Assembly: GCF_031202265.1 (NCBI RefSeq)
Contig: NZ_CP100604.1
Span: forward strand, 3,826,501 to 3,890,500
Length of the DNA: 64,000 bases
Source: Bradyrhizobium sp. Ash2021
GTDB lineage: Bacteria > Pseudomonadota > Alphaproteobacteria > Rhizobiales > Xanthobacteraceae
Reading direction: 5' to 3'
The translations under genes were made by a program, and so were the position numbers. Each line of letters starts with the position of its first letter. Within the stretch, counting starts at the first letter, position 1. Positions 44,119 to 53,405 of the stretch are shown here, piece by piece. Below the pieces are notes generated by a model. The model was not told where the DNA came from. It searched no databases and worked only from the letters and a program-made list of their open reading frames with translations.

Positions 44119-46964
44119 GCGGTCAGCACGGGACAGTCCTGAGCTTCGGCCCTTTCGAACTGTCGATCGGAAACAGACTTCTGACAAATGGCGCAAAGGT
44201 CGTACCGCTCGGTGCGCGCGCCATGGATCTCCTCATCGTCCTGGTGGAGCAAGCAAACAAGGTCGTTGGCAGGAAAACCCTGATCGAACGCGTTTGGCCA
44301 AAGAGAGGAGTCGAACAGGTCAGCCTCCGCGTCCACATCTCGGCGCTACGCAAGGCTCTCGATCAGAGTGACCCTGGCAGGCGATATATCGCGAACGTGC
44401 CCGGGCGGGGGTACAGCTTCGTCGTACCGGTAACGTCACTTTCCTCGCCGACTTCGGAGGATCTCAAACCGTCCTCGAGGTCCCGACTGCCTGCGCGTTT
44501 GATGCGGATGCTCGGACGAAGAAACGCGCTGGCCGAGATCCAGATGAAGCTGGCCGAGCAGAAGTTCGTGACGATCGTCGGGCCTGGCGGCATCGGCAAG
44601 ACCACGGTAGCGGTCGCAGTTGCCGATGAGATGAGCGCCACTTTCAACGGCCAGGTATATTTCGTCGACCTGAGTGCTCTCGGCGGCGCTTCGCTCGTCG
44701 CGCCGGCCGTGGCCGCAGCACTCGGCGTGTCGGTACAAACAAACAATGTCGTACCAGCCTTGATTGATCGTTTGCAGGAAAGGCCGACGCTCATCATTCT
44801 CGACTGTTGCGAACACCTTGTCGACGGGGCGTCGGCTGTGGCAGAAGAACTGATTTGCCGTGTTCCGACACTGCATTTGCTCGCGACCAGCCGGGAGGCG
44901 ATGCGTGTTGAAGGTGAACATGTCTATGAACTCTGCGCGCTCGCATGCCCTCCGGTAGATAGCAGCTTGTCGGCACACGACGTCCTGCAATATCCCGCTG
45001 TCCAACTGCTGGTCAATCGCGTGCGGGCCGTACGAGGTGACTTCGAACTGGCCGATACGGACGCGCCGATTGCCGCGGGGATCTGTCGGCGGCTTGATGG
45101 AATTCCATTGGCAATCGAACTCGCAGCCGGCAGGGTTGACATATTTGGCCTCAGCAAGACCGCAAGCTTGCTCGACGACCGACTAAACCTGTCATGGATG
45201 GGGCGAAGAACGGCTCCGCCGAAGCACCAGACCTTGAACGCCGCGCTGGAGTGGAGCTATGACCTGCTTGGTGAGGCAGAGAAGCGCGTACTGAGCCGGC
45301 TCAGCGTTTTTGCCGGCGGATTTACCTTCGAAGCGGCCGTCGCCGTTGTCGCTGACGAGACGATAGATGAAGCAAATGTCTCGGATTGCGTTTGGGAACT
45401 CCGTTCGAAATCGATGATTGCCGCTCAGGGACACGGGGCGAGGCTGCGTTTACTCGACACCACTCTTGCCTTTGCTTCACAACGACTTGCCGAAAGCGCT
45501 GAGGAGGGCAGCTGGCGCCGGCGTCACGCCCTCTACTTCTGCGACTTGTTCAAACAAGGCGCTTCAAAGGATATGCCTGAAAGGCTCAGGGCGCTTGGGG
45601 GCGAGGTCGACAATCTCAGAGCCGCTCTGAACTGGGCTTTCTCAGTCGAGGGTGATGCGATAATCGGCGTTGAACTTGCTGCCGCCTCGGCAAGCACCTG
45701 GATGGCAATGGCCCTTCTTACCGAATGCCGGGAGTGGATGACGAAAGCCATTAGTCGACTCGACGATGCGAGCGCCGGTTCACGGCAAGAAATGATAATT
45801 CAATCCGCCCTCGCCAGTTGCATGATGTTCACGGATGGTATGACCGAAGAGTCGTACGCGAGCTGGGCTAAAACGCGCCTTCTTGCCGAGTGCCTCAACG
45901 ACACTGAATGCCAACTCGATTCTCTGCTTGTTCTCTGGGCTCACCAGATACGGCTTCCAAGTTATGCCGAGGCGACCGAATTGGCGGATCGATGCGGCGA
46001 TGTCGCTGAAGGGAGCGGCGATCGTGGCGGGATCGCAACGGCCAATTACATGCGCGGCGTAACATACCACCACATTGGGCGAATATTGCAGGCCGAAGCT
46101 CATTTCGAATTGTCCCTGCATCGCGATGATGAAGCGTGCCGACAATCTCTCATCAAGCGGTTTGGCTACGATCGGAAAGTCGACGCCCTGGGTGTATTGG
46201 CCAACCTGGCCTGGCTCCGGGGCTGTCCTGATCAGGCACGGCGCCTCAACCTGATGTCGATCGCCGAGGCACGCCAACTCGATCACGCGGTACCGCTCTG
46301 CGTGGCGCTCGCCTGGGCAAGCTTCAACACGTACCTGACAAGTCCGGACGATCGCGAGACTGAAGCGCTCGCCAACGAGCTAGTCGACCACGCCGGAAAA
46401 TACGCGGTGGAGAGCTATCTCGGCTTCGGCCTCAGCATACAGGCTCTCTGCGGAGTCAGGCGGGGCGAGGGCGATGCAGCTTCGGCGATGCTCTATCGCG
46501 GTCTGGAGAAGCTGTCAGCGGCGCGCTATGGGGTCTTCAATTGGATCCTGCAAGCAGAATTTGCAAGATGTACGGCCGTCGCCGGTCGCCCCCGGCAAGG
46601 ACTTGCTGTCTTCGAACGAGCGAAGATCGATCTTGACGAGATCCAATGGTACGCTCCGGAATTGCATCGCATCAGGGGTGAACTGGCCCTCGGCAACGAC
46701 GAGGGGCTTGCGGTTGGCAGGCAGTATTTTCTCAGTGCGCTCGAACTATCGGACAGACAAGGGAGCTTGTCGTGGGCGCTCAGGGCCGCGACCAGCCTTG
46801 CTCTTGCCGAAGAGGCGGCCGGGCGAAAGGAGGCCGCATGGCGGACCTTGCAAGCCACTCGCGCGAAATTTCGAGAAGGCCTTGAGACCGTCGATCTACG
46901 GTTGGCCAAGCAGGTGTTGAACGGATCATACCGACCCGATCGCGCCATCAATTCGTTACACTGA
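44115..46964 (+). CDS. Winged-helix STAND-ATPase regulator (first paralogue)
   Basis: A 949-residue cytosolic regulator. Residues 10-106 are an OmpR/PhoB-type winged helix (FGPFELSIGNRLL to GRGYSFVVPV). Then an NB-ARC/STAND ATPase: Walker A GPGGIGKTT at 156-164, Walker B LIILD at 226-230, the LLATSRE sensor near 255-261 and LDGIPLAIELAAGRV. From about residue 460 the protein is helical, probably TPR-like (ANYMRGVTYHHIGRILQAEAHF). STAND proteins are switches that open on ligand binding and oligomerise, so this is probably a signal-gated DNA-binding protein. It overlaps the AraC gene by four bases. Ligand and targets are unknown. Confidence 0.87.
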   Translation: MSGQHGTVLSFGPFELSIGNRLLTNGAKVVPLGARAMDLLIVLVEQANKVVGRKTLIERVWPKRGVEQVSLRVHISALRKALDQSDPGRRYIANVPGRGYSFVVPVTSLSSPTSEDLKPSSRSRLPARLMRMLGRRNALAEIQMKLAEQKFVTIVGPGGIGKTTVAVAVADEMSATFNGQVYFVDLSALGGASLVAPAVAAALGVSVQTNNVVPALIDRLQERPTLIILDCCEHLVDGASAVAEELICRVPTLHLLATSREAMRVEGEHVYELCALACPPVDSSLSAHDVLQYPAVQLLVNRVRAVRGDFELADTDAPIAAGICRRLDGIPLAIELAAGRVDIFGLSKTASLLDDRLNLSWMGRRTAPPKHQTLNAALEWSYDLLGEAEKRVLSRLSVFAGGFTFEAAVAVVADETIDEANVSDCVWELRSKSMIAAQGHGARLRLLDTTLAFASQRLAESAEEGSWRRRHALYFCDLFKQGASKDMPERLRALGGEVDNLRAALNWAFSVEGDAIIGVELAAASASTWMAMALLTECREWMTKAISRLDDASAGSRQEMIIQSALASCMMFTDGMTEESYASWAKTRLLAECLNDTECQLDSLLVLWAHQIRLPSYAEATELADRCGDVAEGSGDRGGIATANYMRGVTYHHIGRILQAEAHFELSLHRDDEACRQSLIKRFGYDRKVDALGVLANLAWLRGCPDQARRLNLMSIAEARQLDHAVPLCVALAWASFNTYLTSPDDRETEALANELVDHAGKYAVESYLGFGLSIQALCGVRRGEGDAASAMLYRGLEKLSAARYGVFNWILQAEFARCTAVAGRPRQGLAVFERAKIDLDEIQWYAPELHRIRGELALGNDEGLAVGRQYFLSALELSDRQGSLSWALRAATSLALAEEAAGRKEAAWRTLQATRAKFREGLETVDLRLAKQVLNGSYRPDRAINSLH

Positions 46965-47081
46965 CCGCTTGTTGCTGGAAGAGGTTTCGGCTAACACTTG
47001 AGGGGCTGGGGGTGTATTTGCACAAGACCGACGACGAACGGCGCAACGATCGAATCGTCGAGGATCTTGGCGGAATAACTC

Positions 47082-49994
47082 ATGTCGGTTCAACAAATTG
47101 GCTCGTCGAGTGCAATGCGGCTTCGGTTTGGCCCATTCGAGCTGAATGTCGCCGAGCGCTCGCTCAGGAAGGCGAACCAGGTCATTCCACTTGGTGGCAG
47201 GGCTTACGACATCCTGATCGCTCTTCTCGAAAACGCCGGCGAGGTTGTCGGGAAAGCCGAACTGATCGCGAGGGCATGGCCTGACGTAACGGTCGAGGAA
47301 GGCAGTCTTCGCGTCCATCTGTCGGCGCTGCGCAAGGCATTGGGCGATGGTCAATTCGGTAACAAGTACATTGCGAGTACACAGGGCCACGGCTATAGCT
47401 TCATCGCACCGGTCGCTCGACTTCCCTCGGACCGCGACAAGGATAACGCATCTGCGGGATTGTCCAACCTGCCGCCCGCACTGGGCCGCATGGTCGGCCG
47501 CGACGATGTTGTTCTTGAGATTCAAGCCCGGCTGCAGACGGAACGTCTGATTACGATTCTGGGTGCTGGCGGCATGGGCAAAACGACGGTTGCTCTGTCC
47601 GTCGGACACTCGGCGCTGGCGCACTTCTCCGACGCGGTGTTCTTTGTCGATCTTTCGACCGTCAGAGACAAAGAGCAGGTCATCGGCGCCATCGCTTCCG
47701 CGGTCGGGCTCAACTCACCGTTAGGCGATCCGAAGGAGGCGTTGCTTAATTTTCTGCGCCCTCGCAGGGTGCTTATCATTCTCGATAGTTGTGAGCATCT
47801 CATCGAGAAAGCCGCGGGGATCGCCGACCATATTTTTCGAAATACCCCCGACATCTACATACTTGCGACCAGCAGGGAGGCATTGCACGTCCCAGGTGAA
47901 CGCGTACTTCGTCTTTGTCCACTAGATTGCCCGCCAGAGCAGCCGGGGCTGACTGCGTCAGAGGTGCTTGCCTATCCCGCCGCACGGTTGTTCGTCGAGC
48001 GTGTCAGCGTTCGCCGCGGCGACTTTTCGCTCGGTGACGACGAAGCTTCCATGGTTGCCGAGATTTGCCGCAAGCTTGACGGCATTGCACTCGCCATCGA
48101 GCTCGCCGCCGGAAGGGCCGCTATCTTTGGCCTCGGGAACACGGTGGCGAGACTGGGTTCGCGCCTCGATCTCTTGAAGTTCGGCCGACGAACCGCAAAT
48201 CCACGGCATCAAACGCTTATCGCAACGCTGGACTGGAGCCACGAGCATCTTTCGGAGATCGAACGGGTCCTCTTGCGACGTGTCGCTATTTTCGTAGGGC
48301 ACTTCACGCTGGAGGCAGCGCTCGCAGTGGCGGAGGAAGTGGGGATAGGCGAGTCCGAGATATCGGGTGCGTTAGCAAATCTCGTCAATAAATCTCTGAT
48401 CGGGGTTTGGACCAGCTCGCGGGGACCGTTCTACCGGTTGCTTGATACGACGCGCGCCTACGCTTTGGAGAAGTTGGCCACCAGTGGCGAGCAAGATTCT
48501 ATTGCCGGGCGGCACGCGAGCTTCTCGATTCAAATGCTGGAAAGAAACCCGGTCGATCTCTTCGATTTGGAGTTCACGGAAGCTGCAGCCAACGCCGTGC
48601 GAGACTATCTTGGAAATATCCGTGCCGCGCTTGAATGGAGCTTTGGTCCCAATGGAGACGACCCCACAGCCATAAGATTAGCGGCCGCAGCTTCGCAGCG
48701 ACTCCTGGCCATGTCACTGCTATTGGAATGCCGAACATGGATGGAGAAGGCGATCGATCTGATGACGCCGGACTGTGATCCTCGGCATCAGATGAAGATT
48801 CAGGCAGCGCTTGCTTTGTCGCTCATGTACACCGAAGGAAATAGTGAGAGGGTTCGCGAGGCGTTCCATACAGCGCTGAACTTTGCGCAGCGGCACGAAG
48901 ATACGCGTCTGCATTTGTCTCTACTTAGCGGAATGTCGATGTATCTTCACTGCATTGTCGACGCGGCAGGAACGTATGAACTCGCGCTTCGTAGCGAGGC
49001 CGTCGCAAGGAAAACGGGAAGTCCAGACGATGCGGCCATTGCCGATTCCATGCTGGGGGCGGCATACTGTCTGCGTTCTGACCAACTGCGGGCGCAAGAA
49101 CATCTGAAACGCTCATTACATGGCTTGCCTCACCTCCGACGGTTCAATGCCAGCCAATACTTGTTCGATCTGCGGAGTTCTTCCCTTAGCGCTCTTACCC
49201 ATTCACTATTTTTCTCAGGTAATCTCGACCAAGCCGTCCACTATGCCAAAATGAACATTGAGGAGGCCGCAAGGTCAGGGCATCCAATTGGACTGTTTCG
49301 GGCGCACGCTAACCCTATGCGGCTCTATTTTTGGATCGACGATTTGGAGCAGGTCGAACGCAGTCTTTCAAAGCTCGAGCATACCGCCGAGATGCATTCG
49401 TTGGCACCAGCTCGCGCGGTCGCTTTAGGGCTTAGGGGCCGCTACTTGATCCGCGTCGGCCGAATGGCAGATGGCATACAACATTTGCAAGAGAGTTTGG
49501 AGAAACTTGCAATTCACCGGCACGAAATCCTGACGAGCGATTTCGTCTCTGAATTGACGGTTAGCCTGGCGAAGCAAAACGCGCGTTCGGAAGCGATAGC
49601 GCTTATCGATCGATCGATTGCCGCCGTTGTCAAGGCCAATAAGCCTCTTCACCTGCCCGCATTCTTCCTGGCGAAAGGCTCGGCGTTCGCGTCCGGGGAC
49701 GTGCCCGAGAGTCTGTTGGCAGAGGAGTTTTTCGCGAAGGCGATGATGCAGGCACGGCAAGAATCAGCGCTGCCGTTCGAATTGCGAGCTGGATTGGAAC
49801 TCGCGCGTATCTGGATCGGGCGCGGCGAGGTGCAGAGAGCCCATGATCTGATCAGTCCCGTCTACAGTCGGTTCTCCGAAGGTCTCACAACACCCGATCT
49901 CATTTCGGCCAGGCGAATCCTCGAACAGATGAGCGTTCCGGCGCGGCAGACCGGGCGAAGGGTGGCGAAATCATCTGGCAGAGCGAAAGCTTGA
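47082..49994 (+). CDS. Winged-helix STAND-ATPase regulator (second paralogue)
   Basis: A 970-residue paralogue of the preceding gene in the same order: winged helix (residues 14-111, RFGPFELNVAERSLRKA to HGYSFIAPV), Walker A GAGGMGKTT at 161-169, Walker B LIILD at 231-235, ATSREALHVPGE, and a long helical-repeat C terminus ending TTPDLISARRILEQMSVPARQTG. ATG 47082 has GGCGGA upstream; a longer frame from 47012 adds nothing expected. The 117-bp gap from the first paralogue shows no terminator. The C-terminal phrase matters because it reappears, fused earlier, in the 505-residue paralogue at 53406. Confidence 0.87.
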   Translation: MSVQQIGSSSAMRLRFGPFELNVAERSLRKANQVIPLGGRAYDILIALLENAGEVVGKAELIARAWPDVTVEEGSLRVHLSALRKALGDGQFGNKYIASTQGHGYSFIAPVARLPSDRDKDNASAGLSNLPPALGRMVGRDDVVLEIQARLQTERLITILGAGGMGKTTVALSVGHSALAHFSDAVFFVDLSTVRDKEQVIGAIASAVGLNSPLGDPKEALLNFLRPRRVLIILDSCEHLIEKAAGIADHIFRNTPDIYILATSREALHVPGERVLRLCPLDCPPEQPGLTASEVLAYPAARLFVERVSVRRGDFSLGDDEASMVAEICRKLDGIALAIELAAGRAAIFGLGNTVARLGSRLDLLKFGRRTANPRHQTLIATLDWSHEHLSEIERVLLRRVAIFVGHFTLEAALAVAEEVGIGESEISGALANLVNKSLIGVWTSSRGPFYRLLDTTRAYALEKLATSGEQDSIAGRHASFSIQMLERNPVDLFDLEFTEAAANAVRDYLGNIRAALEWSFGPNGDDPTAIRLAAAASQRLLAMSLLLECRTWMEKAIDLMTPDCDPRHQMKIQAALALSLMYTEGNSERVREAFHTALNFAQRHEDTRLHLSLLSGMSMYLHCIVDAAGTYELALRSEAVARKTGSPDDAAIADSMLGAAYCLRSDQLRAQEHLKRSLHGLPHLRRFNASQYLFDLRSSSLSALTHSLFFSGNLDQAVHYAKMNIEEAARSGHPIGLFRAHANPMRLYFWIDDLEQVERSLSKLEHTAEMHSLAPARAVALGLRGRYLIRVGRMADGIQHLQESLEKLAIHRHEILTSDFVSELTVSLAKQNARSEAIALIDRSIAAVVKANKPLHLPAFFLAKGSAFASGDVPESLLAEEFFAKAMMQARQESALPFELRAGLELARIWIGRGEVQRAHDLISPVYSRFSEGLTTPDLISARRILEQMSVPARQTGRRVAKSSGRAKA

Positions 49995-50080
49995 ACGGAC
50001 CGTTGCCCAAATGACAAATTGCAATGTTGAATCGTGAGGACGGATGTTGTCGACCCAGGTGTGCTCTAGTCTAGCTCTGC

Positions 50081-50431
50081 CTCTATCGGAAGCTCGGTCC
50101 GTTTGAGCTTTCGAGCACGGAGAGGGTGCTCCGACACGAGGGTGTGGTGCTTACCCCCGGGAGGAGGTCGCTCGGTATTCTGATCTATCCCGCCGAGCGT
50201 CCGGGCGAGATTGTAGCAGAGAGGGAACTCATGGATCGTGTGTGGTCGGGCGCCGCTATTGAGGAGGCGAGGCTGCGGGTCCACATGGCGGCCATTCGCA
50301 AGGCGCTTGGTGAGCGTCAATTCGGCAGCAGATATATCTCGAACATCAAGGGAGGGGCCTACGCGTTCGTCGGGTCTGTCGTCTGTATCGCTTCACCGCG
50401 TGGTGACAAGGCCCAGGGTCTGCGCGCGTGA
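50081..50431 (+). pseudogene. Winged-helix relic of a STAND regulator
   Basis: The frame from 50081 gives the winged helix only: KLGPFELSSTERVLRHEG, LIYPAERPGEIVAERELMDR, LRVHMAAIRKALGERQFGSR, then AYAFVGSV at about 50380. There is no ATG at the proper place (an in-frame TAG lies at 50072) and no ATPase domain follows. The frame ends at a TGA within the antisense tail of the LuxR gene. It is closer to the 505-residue paralogue (53406) than to the second full-length one just upstream, so it is the remains of a separate copy. It might still express a small DNA-binding protein from GTG 50126, but that is unlikely. Confidence 0.8.
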
Positions 50432-53161
50432 CACCGCCTGCGCGCGCCTCTCCACACCCAACTTGGTGAAAACGCTCTTGAGGTGGGACTTCACGGTCTC
50501 AGGACCAATATAAAGATTTCGAGCGATTTCCTTGTTGGACAATCCTTCCGCGATCAGCGTGAGAATGTCAGTCTCGCGAGGACTCAATGCGCTGAGAATC
50601 CGTGCACCTGAGGTCGGGGCCGAACGATCTTGTCCTGCTCGCTGCAGACCTGCCACGAGCCGATCGACGTAGGGAATCAGATCCGTTTTGACGTTCCCGC
50701 CCTCCTGGGTCGTCCGGAGAAGCTCGGAAATGATTGGGCCCTCGTCCAAAACGGTTTGATAAAGACCGGCTGCAGCACACGCGGCAAGCACGCGGCGAAA
50801 ATGGCCCACCGCCTCCGCGACTTTGCCCGCACTGAGCTGAACTGCCGACAGACGGATCGCAATGCAGATCAGGAATTGACGATGCTGCATCGCTTCGGCT
50901 TCGCGTTGTAGCTGTTGCAGGATTGGAATGGCCTCGTCGGGACGAGCTTGCTGCCCCAACAAATGAGCGCGCGCCAACTTGTGGTACCACTCGATTTCCG
51001 ACCAGGCGCAAGGCCTTGGCGCCGGGTACTTCCGGGCAAGGCGTTCCAGTCGATCGACGCACGCGGCGGCTTCATCCAGTCGTCCATCGTTCAGGTAGAG
51101 TCGCGCTTGCTCCGCTGTCGCGCCAGCCGAGAGCCTTCCCCAGTCTCGCGTGACGCCCTGATTTTCAGCTCGCTCCAGGAGCGTGCGGGCTCGCTCGAAG
51201 TTCATTCGAGCAGTTGCGACCCGGGCGATCACGAAATAGGCGCTCCACACGCAGTCGAGCATTGTCCCCGAGCTGATCAGCGGTACGCGATCGATGACCC
51301 AGGCCTCCGCATCATCGAGATGACCCTGTTCGTATCTAATTCGCGCGATCAGACTTGCCGGCAAGGCCGCTGCAATCGAATTCGGCCCGACATCTTGCTC
51401 GGCGATCCGCAAGCCCTCGCGGTAGTGCCCATCTGCCGCCGCGAGACGTATCTGCCGCTCCTCTGCAAGTCCGTTCAGGCAGTGTCGATACACCGAGGCA
51501 AATACGTTCCTGCGATCTTCCTCGACTGAATAGGGAATCCATGGCGTCGCATGGAATTGCTTGAGGTTGCCCGCCTTCATATGGCTGAAGCGAACGACGT
51601 TTGACGCAACGTTCGCCGTCCAGGGATCGGACGAACTATTCACGCAATCCTGTGCCAGAGGCAGCGCTCTTTCGCTGTCATCCTTCAGCGCGATAGCAAC
51701 AGAGCGGATCGCCTGGCATTCGTGCAGCAACTCGCTCTCTGGCAGACCCATTGCAGCGATATCGCCCTCTATGTCAGTTGCGAGCTTCAGCGCTTCGTCA
51801 AAACGTAGCGCGAGTGATAGCCCCCAGGCGATCGCCAATCGGACCTCGCACTGACCTCGCATGAGTTCATCGGGAAACTGGCGTTGCCATTCAAGCAAGG
51901 TGAAGAGATCACCTCGCTTTATCAAAGCCATTGCGCAATTCTTGATCCAGCCGATCGCACGATCAGGAGCACCGGCTGCGATCGCGTGCTGAACCGCCTC
52001 AGTCCACAATTCGCGGGAGGCATACCAAAGAGCGGCACGTCCGTGCAGCTCAGGAACTTCAACGCCGCGGTCCGCGTTCAGCCTCTGTCTCAAATATTCG
52101 GCGAGCAGCGTGTGATAACGAAACCAGACACCATCATTATCAAGCGGCGTGAGCAGCATTTGGCGCTGGGCCAGCGATGCCAGGATTGTGCGGCTCGCGC
52201 TCGAACCGGTTACGGCTTCGCATAAGGGACCGGATAGCCGATCAAGGATGGCCGTTCGCAGCATGAAGTCGACCAATTCGACCGGAAGCCCATCCAGCAT
52301 CTCCGCCAAATAGGCGGCAACCGGGCGCTGCGAACCCGAGAGATTGTGTACATACTCTTTCAGGCCGGACCCGGACTGCGACCCCATGGATGAGATAATT
52401 CGCAGGGCGGCGGGCCACCCTTCAGTCTTGCGTTGCAATAGCTGGACGTCGGCGAGCTCTAAGGCGCCAGGCTTGGCGCTGTCCAGAAAGGCTTGTGTTT
52501 CCTGCATATCGAATCGCAGGGCTACGGAATCAATCTCGATCAGCTGATTCTGGGCTCGCAAGTTCGCCAGTGGCAGGGGAGGTTCGGTACGCGTCGTAAG
52601 CACCACATGACAGTGGGAGGGCACGTGCTTCAGAAAATACGCGACCGTCTGATGGATGCGAGGAGCGCGGAGCCAGTGATAGTCTTCGAGAAACAGGTAA
52701 ACATCATCTTCCATCTCTGCCAGATCGTTGATCAGGCTCGACAGGATCGCTGTCGGGTCGATCAGGTTGTTCTCGAGGATCAGCCCAATCGCTCCGGCAC
52801 CAACGTCCGGACAGGCATGGTGCAGGGCCTGAGATACGTAAAATAGAAACCGCGTGGCCTCGTCGTCGTCTGAATCGATGGTCAGCCACCCAACGCAATT
52901 GCCGCTTTGCTCGAGTTTCTCGGCCCAGGCGGCCGCCAGTGAGCTCTTGCCGAATCCCGCGGGCGCCTTGATGACGCCAAGTCGCTTAGCCGGGAGTTCG
53001 GACAAGATGGAGAGGAGCCGGGGACGTGCGACCAACCCCCGGAATCGTGCCGACACGATCTTGGTCGCCAGAAATGGCACCGGTCCTCCGACGGGCAAGG
53101 TGCCAGTTCCATATGCAAAATAGCTCGAGCGCGGCTGGATCAAAGGGCTCCCCCTATCCAC
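50393..53161 (-). CDS. MalT/AcoK-type LuxR-family regulator
   Basis: A 922-residue ATP-dependent LuxR regulator. It opens with FLATKIVSARFRGLVARPRLL, then Walker A at APAGFGKSSLAAAW, Walker B in VYLFLEDYHWL, a long helical (TPR-like) middle and a C-terminal LuxR helix-turn-helix (LSPRETDILTLIAEGLSNKEIARN, TVKSHLKSVFTKLGVERRAQAV). MalT-like proteins bind ATP and an inducer, oligomerise and activate sugar or aromatic genes; the inducer here is unknown. GTG 53161 is chosen because GGGGGGAGGACC sits just upstream; an open frame continues to 53407, but the extra 82 residues look random. Confidence 0.85.
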   Translation of the reverse strand: MDRGSPLIQPRSSYFAYGTGTLPVGGPVPFLATKIVSARFRGLVARPRLLSILSELPAKRLGVIKAPAGFGKSSLAAAWAEKLEQSGNCVGWLTIDSDDDEATRFLFYVSQALHHACPDVGAGAIGLILENNLIDPTAILSSLINDLAEMEDDVYLFLEDYHWLRAPRIHQTVAYFLKHVPSHCHVVLTTRTEPPLPLANLRAQNQLIEIDSVALRFDMQETQAFLDSAKPGALELADVQLLQRKTEGWPAALRIISSMGSQSGSGLKEYVHNLSGSQRPVAAYLAEMLDGLPVELVDFMLRTAILDRLSGPLCEAVTGSSASRTILASLAQRQMLLTPLDNDGVWFRYHTLLAEYLRQRLNADRGVEVPELHGRAALWYASRELWTEAVQHAIAAGAPDRAIGWIKNCAMALIKRGDLFTLLEWQRQFPDELMRGQCEVRLAIAWGLSLALRFDEALKLATDIEGDIAAMGLPESELLHECQAIRSVAIALKDDSERALPLAQDCVNSSSDPWTANVASNVVRFSHMKAGNLKQFHATPWIPYSVEEDRRNVFASVYRHCLNGLAEERQIRLAAADGHYREGLRIAEQDVGPNSIAAALPASLIARIRYEQGHLDDAEAWVIDRVPLISSGTMLDCVWSAYFVIARVATARMNFERARTLLERAENQGVTRDWGRLSAGATAEQARLYLNDGRLDEAAACVDRLERLARKYPAPRPCAWSEIEWYHKLARAHLLGQQARPDEAIPILQQLQREAEAMQHRQFLICIAIRLSAVQLSAGKVAEAVGHFRRVLAACAAAGLYQTVLDEGPIISELLRTTQEGGNVKTDLIPYVDRLVAGLQRAGQDRSAPTSGARILSALSPRETDILTLIAEGLSNKEIARNLYIGPETVKSHLKSVFTKLGVERRAQAVSRAQTLGLVTTR

Positions 53162-53405
53162 GTCGGTCCTCCCCCCATTCGGGGGATGCAAACAATGGTG
53201 AAAGTGTACGATCTCTGTTAGCGAGAGGGAAGCCCTGGGCATCGTCGGCAGTAAGCATCCCGCATTGCCGGTCGCCGCGTGCTGATCCCTTTGAGCAAGG
53301 CTGTGCGCAGAGAGCCGCAGCAAGCAAACGTCGATCAGGGACGCTTGGGTTTTACGCTGATGATTGAGCAACCCCGAAAGGCGCACCAAGTTCGTGTTGC
53401 GAGCC

